Shown here: one piece after another, positions 1 to 10,676 of the stretch
Numbering within the stretch: position 1 is the stretch's first letter
Layout: each line of letters starts with the position of its first letter
NCBI GenBank assembly: GCA_016748015.1
Contig: JAAOMT010000183.1
Coordinates: 145,187 to 173,200 of the forward strand
DNA: 28,014 nt
DNA from: Geosiphon pyriformis
Lineage: Eukaryota > Glomeromycota > Glomeromycetes > Archaeosporales > Geosiphonaceae
Direction of reading: 5' to 3'
Notes under the pieces: generated by a model
Databases searched by the model: none
What the model saw: only the letters and a program-made list of their open reading frames with translations
Told to the model about the DNA's origin: nothing
Program-made: the position numbers and the translations under genes

Positions 1-2
1 TC

Positions 3-170
3 TTATACAAAGTATGTATCTACCCAATTTTTAAGCGCTTTGATAGTTTTTCTCGAGAATTTTTGTTGGTGAAGGCCTTTTAGAATAAAAGCAATAATGC
101 TATTTCTTTCGCGCGATTTGTAAACGGTTGCTAACACATCTGGCTGGTTTTCAGGATAGTTATAAACCAG
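3..170 (-). other. Short open frame, possible coding fragment of unknown family
   Basis: On the minus strand a 55-codon frame runs from 170 down to a TAA at 3-5, with an in-frame TAG just upstream (171-173). The peptide has mixed, protein-like composition (it contains KSRERNSIIAFILKGL and ends WVDTYFV) rather than the K/N/I/F-only composition of random AT-rich frames. No start codon is present, so it would be an exon or a broken piece. I recognise no family. It overlaps the first codons of the plus-strand frame at 128-388, so that frame is probably only real to the right of about 157. Confidence 0.3.
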
Positions 171-388
171 CTAATTTGGAAGACCTCAACACCCGAATTA
201 ACGATTACCTGACCCAAGAACAAAAATTAAACCAAGAAAAAATCCAAGAGCGGGAAGCCGAACTCCAAAAAGAAGTCCAAACTATTCAAGAGCAAAAGGC
301 TCGTGATTTAAGAATTACCGGAAGAAACTTTGAAAAAGGATTTCTCCAAAATAAATTTTTAGTAAACAATGAAGAAAAAAAAACTTGA
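128..388 (+). CDS. Hypothetical charged coiled-coil protein fragment
   Basis: The frame of 86 codons opens with TTG, not ATG, so a normal eukaryotic start is missing. A TTTTCAG at about 150-156 could instead be a splice acceptor. Residues about 20-60 are rich in E, Q, K and L with heptad-like spacing (NLEDLNTRI, LTQEQKLNQEKIQEREAEL), which predicts a coiled coil. GC is clearly above the surrounding DNA. The last codons overlap a minus-strand frame (315-617), so one of the two ends is a shadow. I do not recognise the family. It could be a fungal exon, a fragment of bacterial origin, or a broken gene. Confidence 0.35.
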   Translation: MLTHLAGFQDSYKPANLEDLNTRINDYLTQEQKLNQEKIQEREAELQKEVQTIQEQKARDLRITGRNFEKGFLQNKFLVNNEEKKT

Positions 389-617
389 ACAGGATGATTT
401 TGGGGTCTATGTGTTGCTCTTCCCACAAACTTGATAAATATTTCCGCTCAATGAGCAGCTGGTATTTTGATTTAATTGTCCTTGATTTTATCGCTTGAAA
501 AAGCGTTTGAGTTGTAGTTCGGACTTGCTTGTGAGTTTTATGGTAGAGCGAAGTACCAGCGATAAGCGTGATCAGCAGCAGTAACTCGCAGAAGATTTCA
601 ATAGCGAAAGTGATCAT
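315..617 (-). CDS. Hypothetical small single-pass membrane protein
   Basis: A 100-codon frame starts at ATG 617. Residues about 3-24 form one hydrophobic segment (FCELLLLITLIAGTSLY) suited to a membrane anchor. It is followed by a basic stretch with many K, R, T and Q (KTHKQVRTTTQTLFQAIKSR), which would lie on the cytoplasmic side by the positive-inside rule. The tail after about residue 77 is antisense to the frame at 128-388 and may not be real. No homology is recognised, no ribosome-binding-like sequence precedes the ATG, and the gene could be spurious. Confidence 0.3.
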   Translation of the reverse strand: MITFAIEIFCELLLLITLIAGTSLYHKTHKQVRTTTQTLFQAIKSRTIKSKYQLLIERKYLSSLWEEQHIDPKIILFKFFFLHCLLKIYFGEILFQSFFR

Positions 618-2182
618 TTTGAGTGGGATTATTGGTTGATTTTTGTAGATAATGCAGTTGCAATTCGATCGATTGTAATTTGTTTTTTAACGAAAACGTG
701 GGCTGCTCTCCTAATGACTTATTCTAGTGTTTCCTTTTATTACCTTTATTACTTACCCATAGTTTCTAAAACGATACAGGTTTTGCTGGTCATGAATTGT
801 GTCGGATTTGTAGTACTTGGGCACAGCGAACCAAAATTATCATATTTATTATTATTCTTACTCGAACAGTATATAAAGAATCATGGAAATTACTGATGGT
901 AATCAAATGGTAATAAAGAAAGAGCTATGCTTCTAGTTTTCTTTAAGATATGTCTCTTTAATATGCATAAAAAGTAATTAGATTTTAATATTCTTTATTT
1001 TTGTTTTGAATTGGTTATTTAATTTAAAAAAAAAATTTGTTTAATGTAGATTCGCTAAGTTAGATGATATCTTCACAATTCATATCGGTCCTGAGAGCGT
1101 TTTATAATTATAAACAGTCCTAAAATTCTTAAAGATATTATTAAAAAATGTTACTATAAATTTTATAGAGTACATAAGATTCGTCTGGAAATCTAATAAA
1201 ATAGAAAACTTTATGACTTAATCGGAAGTGTTATTTATTTCACCAAATAGGGGTTTATTCAGTTTGCTAATTAAAGATTAATATCAAAAATTGAAAGCAT
1301 TAGGTAGGCGATTACTTATTTAGGGTTATTATTTATGTTATTGAAAAAAGTTTTTTTTCGAATTCTACTAATATTTTTAACCCTAAATTTGATAGACTAT
1401 AGTTTCTAAATCAACAAAAAGTTGAATTTTATTCTAATCTGATCTCATCAATAAAATTTTAAAAGAACGAGTTAGATGACAGCATCAATTCTCATTATTA
1501 CCTATTGCTTTACATCATTCAATATTATAATAAATATCCTTTTGCAATTCAATTAAAAAATTTTAATGATTCACTTTATAAAAAAATTTGAAAACGAATT
1601 TTTACAAAACTTTCGAGGCTACTGGCTTGAAAAATATCCTACAAATCTATTATTAATCTTATTTTCCTTTCCTTCATTTCGAAATTAAACATAATAAAGA
1701 ACAATTATATAATTTTTATTATTTTTATTATTATTATTAAATATTAACAGTATATACTTTATATATGGTTTCTTTTTTCTTGCTTCTTTGTATAATATAT
1801 GCAAAGTCTTTAAACAAGCTTTTCTAAACTTTACTTTCATTTTTTTCACTTTGCAACAAAGAGTTATTATTATAAGTTTTGTTTCCATTATCCTCTTTAT
1901 TACTCAAAGATGTCATCTTCTAAGCAAAGAATCAATATATTCATTTAAACATTACAGAATGATTAATAGGTTTATCCCAACCAATCAAATAATAACCTAT
2001 TTCGAATAAGTACAAATTTAGCATCAAAAGATTTTCGTATGACCTTATTATTTGGATATACAACTTTAATCATAAGTCATGAAAATGCTAAAATCGGCTT
2101 TCTATTTGTAATTGGATGAGCCGAATCTCTGGACGTAAATTTCTCTATTTAAATAATCCTGTGATTCGTAAATCTTATAGAT
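618..2182. other. Gene-poor AT-rich stretch
   Basis: An 86-codon frame at 636-896 starts with TTG and is mostly hydrophobic; another frame over 776-908 contains HELCRICSTWAQRTK. Neither is convincing. From about 900 the DNA is extremely AT-rich with frequent stops in all frames. The promoter of the gene starting at 2183 should lie at the right end, but I see no specific element. Confidence 0.5.
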
Positions 2183-3163
2183 ATGATTTTTCGGTGTAGT
2201 ACTTTTCCAATTAGCAAAATCTTGATTGCTCGTTGGACGAAACATAACTCAAGAAAATCAACACAAAGAACATCAGGATCTTCTTCATATTTACAAATAA
2301 ATTCGGACCACAAAAGAGACATTTTAACAGATGTTAGAAAAGCAAAGAAAAATCAGAAATGGACCGAAGTTGAAACTAAAGAACTAATAGAAGCCGTTGG
2401 AAAGCATGGGAGAAAATGGGGATACTTGCAGAAATCATTATTTCCACATAGAGGGGTTACAGCTCTTGTTCATAAGTATGATGAAAAGGTGTTTCAAGTT
2501 AGATTAAAGGGTGATAATGGTCAGCAGGTTTACGGATTCGGCCCTGTTAATATAGTGCCGGCTGGCTCCTGGACATCGGAAGAATCAAAAGAACTTTTGG
2601 AGGCTGTCCAAAAGTATGGAAAAAAGTGGACACTGATTTCTCAAAAAGTTTTTAATTTGCAAAGAAGCGCTTTAGGCTGTAGAAGTAAATACTTTTTTAT
2701 GAAAAGAAAAGAAAACACTCTATTCTCAAAAAATTATTTAAGATGGACTGAGATTGAGCAAGTAAAGCTGGAAATGGGCGTTCAAGAGCATGGTTGGAAC
2801 TGGAAGCTTATTTCACGTCAATATTTTAATTCTGAAAGGAGTCCAAATGCATTGATGGAAAAATATAGGAGATTAGGATTGAAAGGAAAATGGATGAATA
2901 AAATTTTAAATCAACAAGAGCTAAAAAATCCTTTCCAAATCAATTTTGACTTTAAATCTTCAAAGCTTCGAAATAGCGAAATTGGTAAGTCATTTATTTA
3001 CTAGTATTTGAAAAGCTTAGATGTTTCCTTTGTAATAAAATTTATTTTTCTTTCAGACAAGGATTTATTCATAGCCCTTGAAAGAGAAAATGAACGTCAT
3101 GAATTTCGGATTTCTAAAATTTTACAAAGTTTTTTAAAATTCAATAGTAATTTCAGAAGTTAA
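2183..3163 (+). CDS. Triple SANT/Myb-repeat protein with putative mitochondrial presequence
   Basis: Two exons (2183-2984 and 3057-3163) joined across a GTAAGT...TTTCAG intron give 302 residues; without splicing the frame stops at 3004. Three SANT/Myb-like repeats lie at about residues 58-102, 128-172 and 186-230. Each opens with a KW/SW/RW-T motif (W60, W130, W188), has a second Trp 19 residues on (W79, W149, W207), and has Tyr in place of the third Trp (Y99, Y170, Y228). Such repeats bind DNA or chromatin proteins. The first 41 residues hold seven Lys/Arg and no Asp/Glu, typical of a mitochondrial targeting peptide, though this is not proof. An in-frame TGA (2166-2168) lies upstream of the ATG. 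A broken paralog lies at 23745-24569. Family assignment is firm; target and location are inferred. Confidence 0.85.
2985..3056 (+). other. Intron of the triple-SANT gene
   Basis: A 72-bp intron with donor GTAAGT at 2985-2990 and a pyrimidine-rich acceptor ending TTTCTTTCAG at 3056. It is phase 1. The downstream exon stays open for 35 codons with protein-like composition (DLFIALERENERHEF) and ends at TAA 3161-3163. Confidence 0.85.
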
Positions 3164-3927
3164 AAATTTTTATAATGAAATTTAAAAATTATTAACTATT
3201 CATAATAAGACTGTTGAAATCTAAATCAAAAATTTGAAATTCATCATATTTAGAAAATAAATTTTCAATATTCAAAAGTTTCTACCTTAAATACATCTGA
3301 CCGTCTTTTTTGAAAAAAAAAATATATATAGAATTTGCTTAAAATCATTTATAATTTTATTTGAAAAATTTAAAATCTTTTATAATCACATAATCGGATT
3401 CTAAAATCTTTTCAAGAAATCTATTTTAGTTTTTTTTTTGTTTTTTTTTTCTTCAAAAAATTGATATTCTTGAGAATTCACTTTTATAAAATACTATGAA
3501 AATTTAAGTTTGTCCAAAAATATTTTCTAAAGTTTTTATCATATTATTTTAGAAACATTTTATACTTTTTTGATCAATCTCTTCTTTACGAAATATTTCA
3601 TTTTCTAATATAAACATTAAATGCTATAAAAAATATTTTGGTTATCTGAATTATAATTTGATGAAAAAAATAGTATAAATCCCAAAGAAATTTAGTAAAA
3701 CTTTAGAATATAGATTTAAAAATTTTTTTTTTTTGAAAATTTTGAGAAATTAATAAAATATATAGTTGCCTTTTTTTTTTTTTTTATGAAAAGTATAAAT
3801 TGAAAAAAAAATTCTAATCAATAATTTAATAAATATCAAAAAATAGTTTAGAATAGACTTATATTTTTCTATTGAAATGTCAATATTACACTTAAATTTT
3901 TGGAAATGATACTGCTTTTAAATAATA

Positions 3928-3990
3928 ACCCAACTAACCAAACAACCAAACAACCAAACAAACAACCAACCAACCAACCAACCAAACCAA
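3928..3990. repeat. (AACC)n/(CAAA)n microsatellite
   Basis: Imperfect run of AACC, AACA and CAAA units over about 63 bp, purine on one strand and free of G. A simple sequence repeat with no visible function. Confidence 0.9.
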
Positions 3991-4846
3991 TCTTAAATTA
4001 AAAAAAAAAAGGTACCTAATCTTGATTCCTCTAATCTTTACCAGCTATTATCTAACATGATAAACTATTATTTAAACTATTAAAATTCGATTGATATCAA
4101 AGTAAACAAAGGGGAAAAGAAAAAGGCAAAGAGTACGGTTATTAAAGGAATGATAAATTCAAGGTTTCTTTTTATTAAAATTTTTTTTTGAACATTTTCG
4201 GTTGATGGTTGTTGTTTGATCATTTGATTCTGCAATAAACTTTGGCTATATTGGAATTAATTTTTATTTACATGGATTTAAATAAATCATAAAAATCTAA
4301 ACAAAGAATATCAATTCTATTTTATAAAGATATAGTTAAATGTATATTTAATTGAGAAAACGTGAAAAGTTATTAAAAAAATTAAAAAATTTAAAGCAAT
4401 ATAAATTCAATTCAATTATAAATAATTTAATTTCATAAAATATTTTATTTCGAAAAGGGTTTTTCAATCAAGTTATGGTACAGTGTTTTTCAAACATATA
4501 TTTTTTAAATGAAATTATTTTATTAAATTAAAATTATAGAAATTTCGTTTAAAATTTAAATTTTCAAATTTAATTTTAAACGCTTTATCAACCCTTTACT
4601 CTCATTTGGGTAAGGGATCAAAATTTTTTCAAAAATTTCCGATGATTTTTCATTATTAAATAGTACAAGATATTTAAGAGCTAAAGTTGAGAGAGTTAAA
4701 GAAACTATGCAGCGAAAATAAAAAATATTTATCTGTATTTAAATAGATACATTATTTATCGTGGAATTCCTATAATAGGGTTATTTATAAATGTGATTAT
4801 TTTAAGATCGATTCATTCAGCTTGGGTTGAATTTCGACAGCGTAAG

Positions 4847-4870
4847 TCATCCATCCATCCATCCATCCAT
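4847..4870. repeat. (ATCC)n microsatellite
   Basis: About six perfect CATC/ATCC units, downstream of the 3' end of the zinc finger gene. Confidence 0.9.
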
Positions 4871-5261
4871 TGAAACAAATTTTCCAAAAGGCGTGCGGTG
4901 ACCTTTTTCATTGAAATTCCATTGTCCAAAAAACTTTCATAGCTAAACACCTAGAAGCCATTTTGAATAATTAAAATTCACGAGGGTTCTGCACGATCAA
5001 GGATTTGGAAGACAATCTAGCCCATCACGGTTCCACGATCAACAATTGTGAGAAAAAACCCAAAAATTGTCCTTGTCAAAATGAATATATACCATGAATA
5101 CCCAATTCTGCGTATTAATTCTTGACATAAAAACTGAATAGAAATCTGAAGTAATCCAACAGCATCTAATTTTCTCACTATCTATTTGATATGCTTATAG
5201 AATGATAATTATTCAAGTTTTCGATTTGGCCAGCAAATTTTTCTCAGATCGCCCGAATCAC

Positions 5262-6815
5262 TCACATTATATAAGAATTTTGGTCATGACGCGTGACGTG
5301 AGTATCTGTATCATTTTGAAATCTAGGATCGTGCAAATCCTCCATAAAACTCCCATCAAATCCGGTATACCAAGCAGGGTACTGAGGATTATCATTACAT
5401 TCAAATCTTGAGTTTGTGTATTGTTCATTATTTTCAAATTCAGAATTTGGATCATTTGGTGGCGATGGATAATTGTTCATTATACCTCCACCAGGAAGGT
5501 ATAAATCTGAAGCAGGATTAAACTCGAATTTTGTCGAGATCGAATTAGAATCGAAAATCATTGAGTTGTTCAGAGAACTTGATTGTTCAATATTGGGTAG
5601 AAGATCAAGTGATAGTAGCTCTGGTGCGATTGCAGCTGCCGAAGATTTATGAATCGAAAAGTAACCATCATTAAATCCAGAGGTAGCATGTACAATAGGC
5701 GAGGTTGGAGTTATGATTGCAGATGATTCACAAAGTGTATTCGATATCTGTGGTTGATGGCGTGCAGTTGGATTGAAATGATTGAAAATTAGTTTTTCTT
5801 TACGAAAAAGTTTAGAGTCTGTTCTGAAAGTTTGTTTCATTGGAATTTTTTTACTCTTCTCGGGTTCAATTATTTTATTAGCTAGACAACTGTTACTCGT
5901 AAGTTGTTTCGATTGAGCAATTGATAAGTTAAACTTGTTCGGGGGTGATTGCTCAGGAAAAAAGTTTACAAGTTGGGTATCAAGTTGTGGATCATAAATC
6001 TGACGAGTTTCTACATTCGTATTGCTACCATTATTGGAACCGGTATGTTGTTTTGACGAATTGTTTTCACGACCTTTTGTTGGTTCTTCACGACATTTTT
6101 GATAAAATCGGGGAACAAACGTAGGATCATTACGTTGGTGAATTTTACGATGAGCGGCAAAATTATCGGACCTGCCGAAACGTTTATTGCAACCCGGGAA
6201 ATCACAAAGATACTTTCTTTCACCAGTGTGTGTAAGCATATGTCGTTTTAAATGTTCTAAACGACGAAATGACCAGGAACAATCTGGCCATTGACAATGA
6301 TGTTTGAGTGTTGCGGTACGAGAATTTGTACTACGCTTCTGTTGTGATTTGGGTTTTGATGATAAGTTCATTGGAAAATTATAAAATTCTAACTGAGGTG
6401 ATATCAGTGCAGGGTTAGAATACTCGTGTTGATATTGATTTTGATAAAATTCGGGATATGAAGGAGTTGCGACTGGTGATAGTGAGATTAAAGTGGTTGA
6501 TGAATTGTTTTTAATAGGTAAATTCGTTGCTGAAGGATCATAATCAGAAGAAACATGTGATGAAGGGTCATTTTGATAGATAAATGATGATTGAGGCTGT
6601 AAGGAGGTAAATTGTGGGATTTCCGATATTTGTTGTTGATATGCTAACATGTCAGCTATTTCCTGGTGTGGAATGACTTCCCGTTGTGAAGGTACTATCG
6701 GAGAAACAGTTAAAAATTCATTTCCTATTGGATCTTTGAACGGGGCAGTCAATAACATAATTTGATTGTGCTGTTGACTGGCTGTGAATTGTGGACTTGG
6801 GGTTGAATTATTCAT
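5262..6815 (-). CDS. Two-finger C2H2 transcription factor, Msn2/Msn4-like contact residues
   Basis: One uninterrupted frame of 517 residues from ATG 6815 to TGA 5262-5264. Two adjacent C2H2 fingers occupy residues 174-226: finger 1 C174, C179, H192, H196 and finger 2 C204, C209, H222, H226, both C-X4-C-X12-H-X3-H, joined by the classic HTGE(R)KY linker. The recognition helices read RRLEHLKRH and GRSDNFAAH. Contact positions (R, E, H, R and R, D, N, A at -1, 2, 3, 6) match yeast Msn2/Msn4 except the last, which predicts an AGGGG-type stress-response element. The rest is low complexity, rich in S, N, P and Q, with an acidic C-terminus about 453-506 that could be an activation region. It should act in the nucleus. 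The name of the yeast gene is not assigned because overall orthology is not shown. Confidence 0.92.
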   Translation of the reverse strand: MNNSTPSPQFTASQQHNQIMLLTAPFKDPIGNEFLTVSPIVPSQREVIPHQEIADMLAYQQQISEIPQFTSLQPQSSFIYQNDPSSHVSSDYDPSATNLPIKNNSSTTLISLSPVATPSYPEFYQNQYQHEYSNPALISPQLEFYNFPMNLSSKPKSQQKRSTNSRTATLKHHCQWPDCSWSFRRLEHLKRHMLTHTGERKYLCDFPGCNKRFGRSDNFAAHRKIHQRNDPTFVPRFYQKCREEPTKGRENNSSKQHTGSNNGSNTNVETRQIYDPQLDTQLVNFFPEQSPPNKFNLSIAQSKQLTSNSCLANKIIEPEKSKKIPMKQTFRTDSKLFRKEKLIFNHFNPTARHQPQISNTLCESSAIITPTSPIVHATSGFNDGYFSIHKSSAAAIAPELLSLDLLPNIEQSSSLNNSMIFDSNSISTKFEFNPASDLYLPGGGIMNNYPSPPNDPNSEFENNEQYTNSRFECNDNPQYPAWYTGFDGSFMEDLHDPRFQNDTDTHVTRHDQNSYIM

Positions 6816-7316
6816 TATAACTGTCCAAGAAAATTTGTCTTTATTAATGGAAATTGGCTTTTGAAAAAAAAATCATGCGGCAAAATGGGTCTAAAACTGA
6901 CCACTGTTTAAGAAATAAGTTAAAGGGAATCAAAGCTTGATAATTTCAAAAGATACAATATTAAGGGAAATATGTAAATTTTCTCAAGATGATAGCGCCT
7001 AAAATGTCTTTGTCGTTTAAAGAGATCAGGATTCTCGAAGGGTGAATCACAAAAAAACCGAATTTTTTTCAAGGACCAATAAAAACAGATAATTGAACAG
7101 CCAGTGCCTCTGTTTATTTAGACAGACCAAAAAGAAGAGAAAAATCTCTGAGTACGTAATAAACAGAAAGCAGCAAGGAAGCTGAAAATAACAAAGGGAA
7201 ATCAAATCAGGTGAAGGAATGAAAAGAGTGGAAGAGTTAAGAAGCCACAAATAATTTCGGAAAAAAAGGAGTGACTAATATGTTAGAGGGAGAGAGAAAA
7301 AGAGGGAGAGAGAAAA

Positions 7317-7319
7317 AGG

Positions 7320-7374
<55 letters not shown>

Positions 7375-7487
7375 GATAAGGAGAGGATAAAAAAGGATAG
7401 GTTGATCAACTGTGGCAAAAGCCAAAAAATAGTTAAGATCAAAGTCGTGCTCTCAATGTAAGGGAAAGAAATTTCGCCGTGGCCCCT
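7317..7487 (-). promoter_or_regulatory. Candidate AGGGG/CCCCT pentamers upstream of the zinc finger gene
   Basis: AGGGG at 7317-7321 and its complement CCCCT at 7483-7487 lie about 0.5 and 0.67 kb upstream of the start at 6815. The encoded fingers are predicted to bind this motif, so autoregulation is conceivable. Pentamers are short: a few are expected by chance in the window, so this is only a lead. Confidence 0.2.
7323..7369. repeat. (AG)n microsatellite
   Basis: About 23 uninterrupted AG units inside a longer purine-rich zone (about 7287-7369). In the sense direction of the zinc finger gene it is a CT tract about 0.5 kb before the ATG. Minus-strand frames across it give Leu-Ser runs that are artefacts. 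Confidence 0.95.
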
Positions 7488-8069
7488 CAAAACCCTACCT
7501 TTTATAATTTATTAATTAGAAGGAGAAATGATGTATTTGGTTAATTGAAGATATTAACTAGGATAGTTTATTTCATTTTCAATTTACTCTTTTTTTTTTT
7601 TCAAATTTCAAATTTGAAATTCGAAAATAATCGTCAATAAAATCAAACAATGGCACTTGAGCTAACTAAATATATAACCATACGTACCTATGTACTCAAA
7701 TGTACTCGTGCATATGCATGTGTGTATCACGGAGATCAAGGTGTGTATAGGGTAGTACAAATGTTTGAGTTTTTTGAGTTTAATTTTTGCATTGTGTGAA
7801 AATATTGTGTTTGTTAAAAGTCTTTTTTGGTTCAAAAAAGACTTGGCCATGCGTAAATTTTTCTATCGAATATTTTATGTATTTGAAAATAGATAGGCAA
7901 AAGTTTGAACCAATTGATTGAGATGATTGATAATTCTATGATTGATTGAATTTCTTTAATTTGGATAAAAAAAAAATTAGTAAAAAGGCGTTTTAGATTT
8001 TTTTACTTTTAAAATAATGAATATTTGTTGAAATAAAAAAATATTTTTGGGACTTGTTTCAATCTTTTT

Positions 8070-8126
8070 TTTATTTTATTTTATTTTATTTTATTTTATT
8101 TTATTTCATTTTATTTTATTTTATTT
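8070..8126. repeat. (TTTTA)n microsatellite
   Basis: About eleven pentanucleotide units with one interruption (TTTCA near 8104-8108). Confidence 0.9.
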
Positions 8127-9841
8127 AAAAGGAAGTTTCTTACAAAAGAAAAATTAAAAATAATTGAAAATAGATACTGTTTCTCCAGATTCACTTGGCG
8201 ATTGTGTATTATTATTTATTAGATCAAAATGAATGCATGCAATAAATAATAGAGTCTGATCTCTGTTACCGATGACAGTAACTTAAAATTATTTTAAAAT
8301 TTATGCAGCAAATGTTGAAAATAGGCGATCTTATTAAATAATTCAAAAGAGTAATAATTATTGTGTGTAATTGTATTAGTTCTGATATTAAAAAAAATAA
8401 ATTGGAATACAAGGGAAAAATTGATAAATTCAAAGTGACTTTAAAAATCTTTTGTATACAAACCCAAAATAAATTTTGATTGATTCTCGAAAACATTTGA
8501 TATCACTAAAAATATTTTAAGATTGAAAATTTTTTATCAGTTTTATTTTTATTTCTATTTTTTTTTGAGGCTAAAAACCGGCAATGAAACCAAGTATGTA
8601 GTTAAAAATTTCATGTTTTTTACTATATTTGAAAATATTTTGATTGATTATTTAAATAATTTGACAAAACACTTTTTTATTGGTACAATTAGAATTATTT
8701 ATAGGAGATTCGCAATTAAGTGATTGAAGTATTTTTAATTCTTTGAAGCAGATTTTTTGTAATTTACTAATCAAATAAAACCCATTAATATTTAGAGTAA
8801 AATTATCTTCCAAAAAAAGAATTGCTTTAATTGTTGTGAGAAATGTTATGATAGTGATTCATATGTCATAATTATCTCATAAACTTTTCCGAGTATACAA
8901 AAGAATCACTTTTGAAATTTAATTATTTTGAGAGAATAAATAAATATCTATCAATTATGGTCAGATTCAAGTCCTAAAAAAAATATTTTTAAATATTTTT
9001 ATTTTAGACTATTGAGGAATTTTATTGGTAACAGGTTTCTTTAGCTCATGAGTTATTTTTTAAATATCTCTTTTCCTCTTTCTTCAATCGATGTTGATTT
9101 TAAAGCATACAATAAATTTCCAAAATATCTCTGGTTCTTAATTTATTTATTTATTTGAAATTGATTATTCTAGGTTCTCATTTTTTGAGTAAAGATCTTG
9201 GAATATAATCAAATTAATAAATTTCTTTTCGTTCAAAAAATTTATGTGTGTTCGCTTCTTTCTATATGAAACCAATAAAAAGTGCTTTGGAGAGAATTCA
9301 GCAATTAATTTTTGTTAAAAGTTTAATCAAAGGATGTTTTTCTTCTTAATTATCTAATACTTTTGCTCTAATCTGTTTTCACTTTGATTTTACTTTTCGG
9401 TTTTTTGACTGGGATCCCAGTATTACTTCTTTTGGCTAAAATACTATGAGATATTCAGTTTTCTATTTGAACCATTTCTCTCAATAGCCTCTATAAATTC
9501 ATTGGTTTCTTTTATCAAGTAGCTGAGAACTCTTACTAGGAATATTTTCAAAAGATCTCGTCAATGTCGAGTTAACCTGCAATAGAGCTCGGAAATAATA
9601 ATTTATTCAGGTGGGAATCCATAAATTGATCACATCATACCTTTCTATTTTTCCAACAAATATTGAAATTTCTTTTGATCTTCGATTTGGAAACAGCTAT
9701 TGAAAATTATATTCATTGTCCTTGTTGAGTTATTGAGAAATCGACATTTTTGTCAGTTTTTTCTGTCTCAAAAGTTTAATTTGATGTAAGAGTATGATTA
9801 CCAGAAGAAATCTTAATCTTTAAAAATTCATAGGCAAACGG

Positions 9842-9843
<2 letters not shown>

Positions 9844-9897
<54 letters not shown>
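9844..9897. repeat. (AAT)n microsatellite
   Basis: Eighteen uninterrupted AAT units. Confidence 0.95.
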
Positions 9898-10183
9898 TTT
9901 ACTTTTCAAATATCTTTTTATCCAATATAACCAAACTAGAAACCTAACTTGACCAAACTGTTGAGAATATATTTCAAGTCTTTGATCAAAAATCTAACAC
10001 AAAACTCTATGAACAATAGATTTGTTAAAATTTTTTTAAATAATAAAAATAATATGCTACATTTACTATTTCAACTAATATTGTGCTCAAAAATTATATA
10101 CATTTTGTTGTACTTGGAAGGCAGCTCACATAGTCCATCTTTGTTGTCATCTCCAGATTAATAAGGGTAGAATGGTTCAATAA

Positions 10184-10260
10184 ACTGCAGAGGGTTTGGG
10201 AAGTAATTAATTTAAGTAAAAATCTAACAGCAAGTCTATTTGATAGCAACCCTCCGCAGT
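10184..10260. repeat. Short inverted repeat
   Basis: ACTGCAGAGGGTT at 10184-10196 faces AACCCTCCGCAGT at 10248-10260: 13 nt arms with one mismatch around a 51-nt spacer, in higher-GC DNA than its flanks. It could be a MITE remnant or a structured RNA end. No clear flanking duplication is seen. Confidence 0.5.
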
Positions 10261-10489
10261 GATTGTGGATCCGTGCTCATGTAATTGAAATAATAAATCA
10301 TTTCAAGTTGTATTTTGTTTTCTGTAGCTACATTTATAAATAATAAGAAAACTGAGAATTTGAGTTCTGGTGTAAATGTATTAGAATATGATATGGAAAT
10401 TGACTGAAGCAGGTGAAATTTGAAAAATATATTGGGTACGGTAGAGGTTATCAGTTAATCTAACATTCGCAAGAAGTCAATTGACTGCG

Positions 10490-10579
10490 CTAATATTTTA
10501 ATTTCCTGAAACTTTGGCCCAATACCTTTTTCACAAAACCGTCAGCTTCATCAAAATTATTCCAAAATGTTGAAAATTT
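10490..10579 (-). pseudogene. Exon-like fragment, possibly the 3' end of the neighbouring unknown gene
   Basis: A minus-strand frame of 29 codons ending at TAG 10490-10492 has clear coding character (WNNFDEADGFVKKVLGQ). It has no start. It lies about 100 bp downstream, on the same strand, of the frame ending at 10677. I could not find donor and acceptor sites of matching phase to join them, so it may be a relic or belong to a broken gene. Family unknown. Confidence 0.3.
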
Positions 10580-10676
10580 AGATTAAATATATTTCAGAAG
10601 CTTAAAAATAGACAAAAGATTTTATTGGAGCAAAATAAAATCATCGAAAATGCTACAGCACCAAATTACCTAGACT

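Larger units (their letters stand above)
3164..5261. other. Gene-poor AT-rich intergenic stretch
   Basis: No supported gene. It carries two short tetranucleotide-type microsatellites (3928-3990 and 4847-4870) and many poly-A/T runs. The right end from about 4830 has higher GC and probably includes the 3' untranslated part of the zinc finger gene ending at 5262. Confidence 0.6.
6816..10489. other. Gene-poor AT-rich stretch with microsatellites
   Basis: No convincing gene. The part next to 6815 is the upstream region of the zinc finger gene and holds an (AG)n tract and two AGGGG-type pentamers (7317-7321 on plus, 7483-7487 on minus). Farther right are (TTTTA)n and (AAT)n runs and a short inverted repeat at 10184-10260. 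Remaining frames are short, hydrophobic and AT-driven. Confidence 0.6.

Noticed and set aside
636-896. Plus-strand 86-codon hydrophobic frame
   Set aside because: TTG start, no recognisable domain, and competing frames of equal quality; not supported.
3928-3990. CRISPR-like or satellite array
   Set aside because: Units are 4 bp simple repeats without spacers; it is a microsatellite. No CRISPR array is present in the window.
7237-7490. Two minus-strand frames rich in Leu-Ser repeats
   Set aside because: They are translations of the (AG)n microsatellite and its purine-rich flanks.
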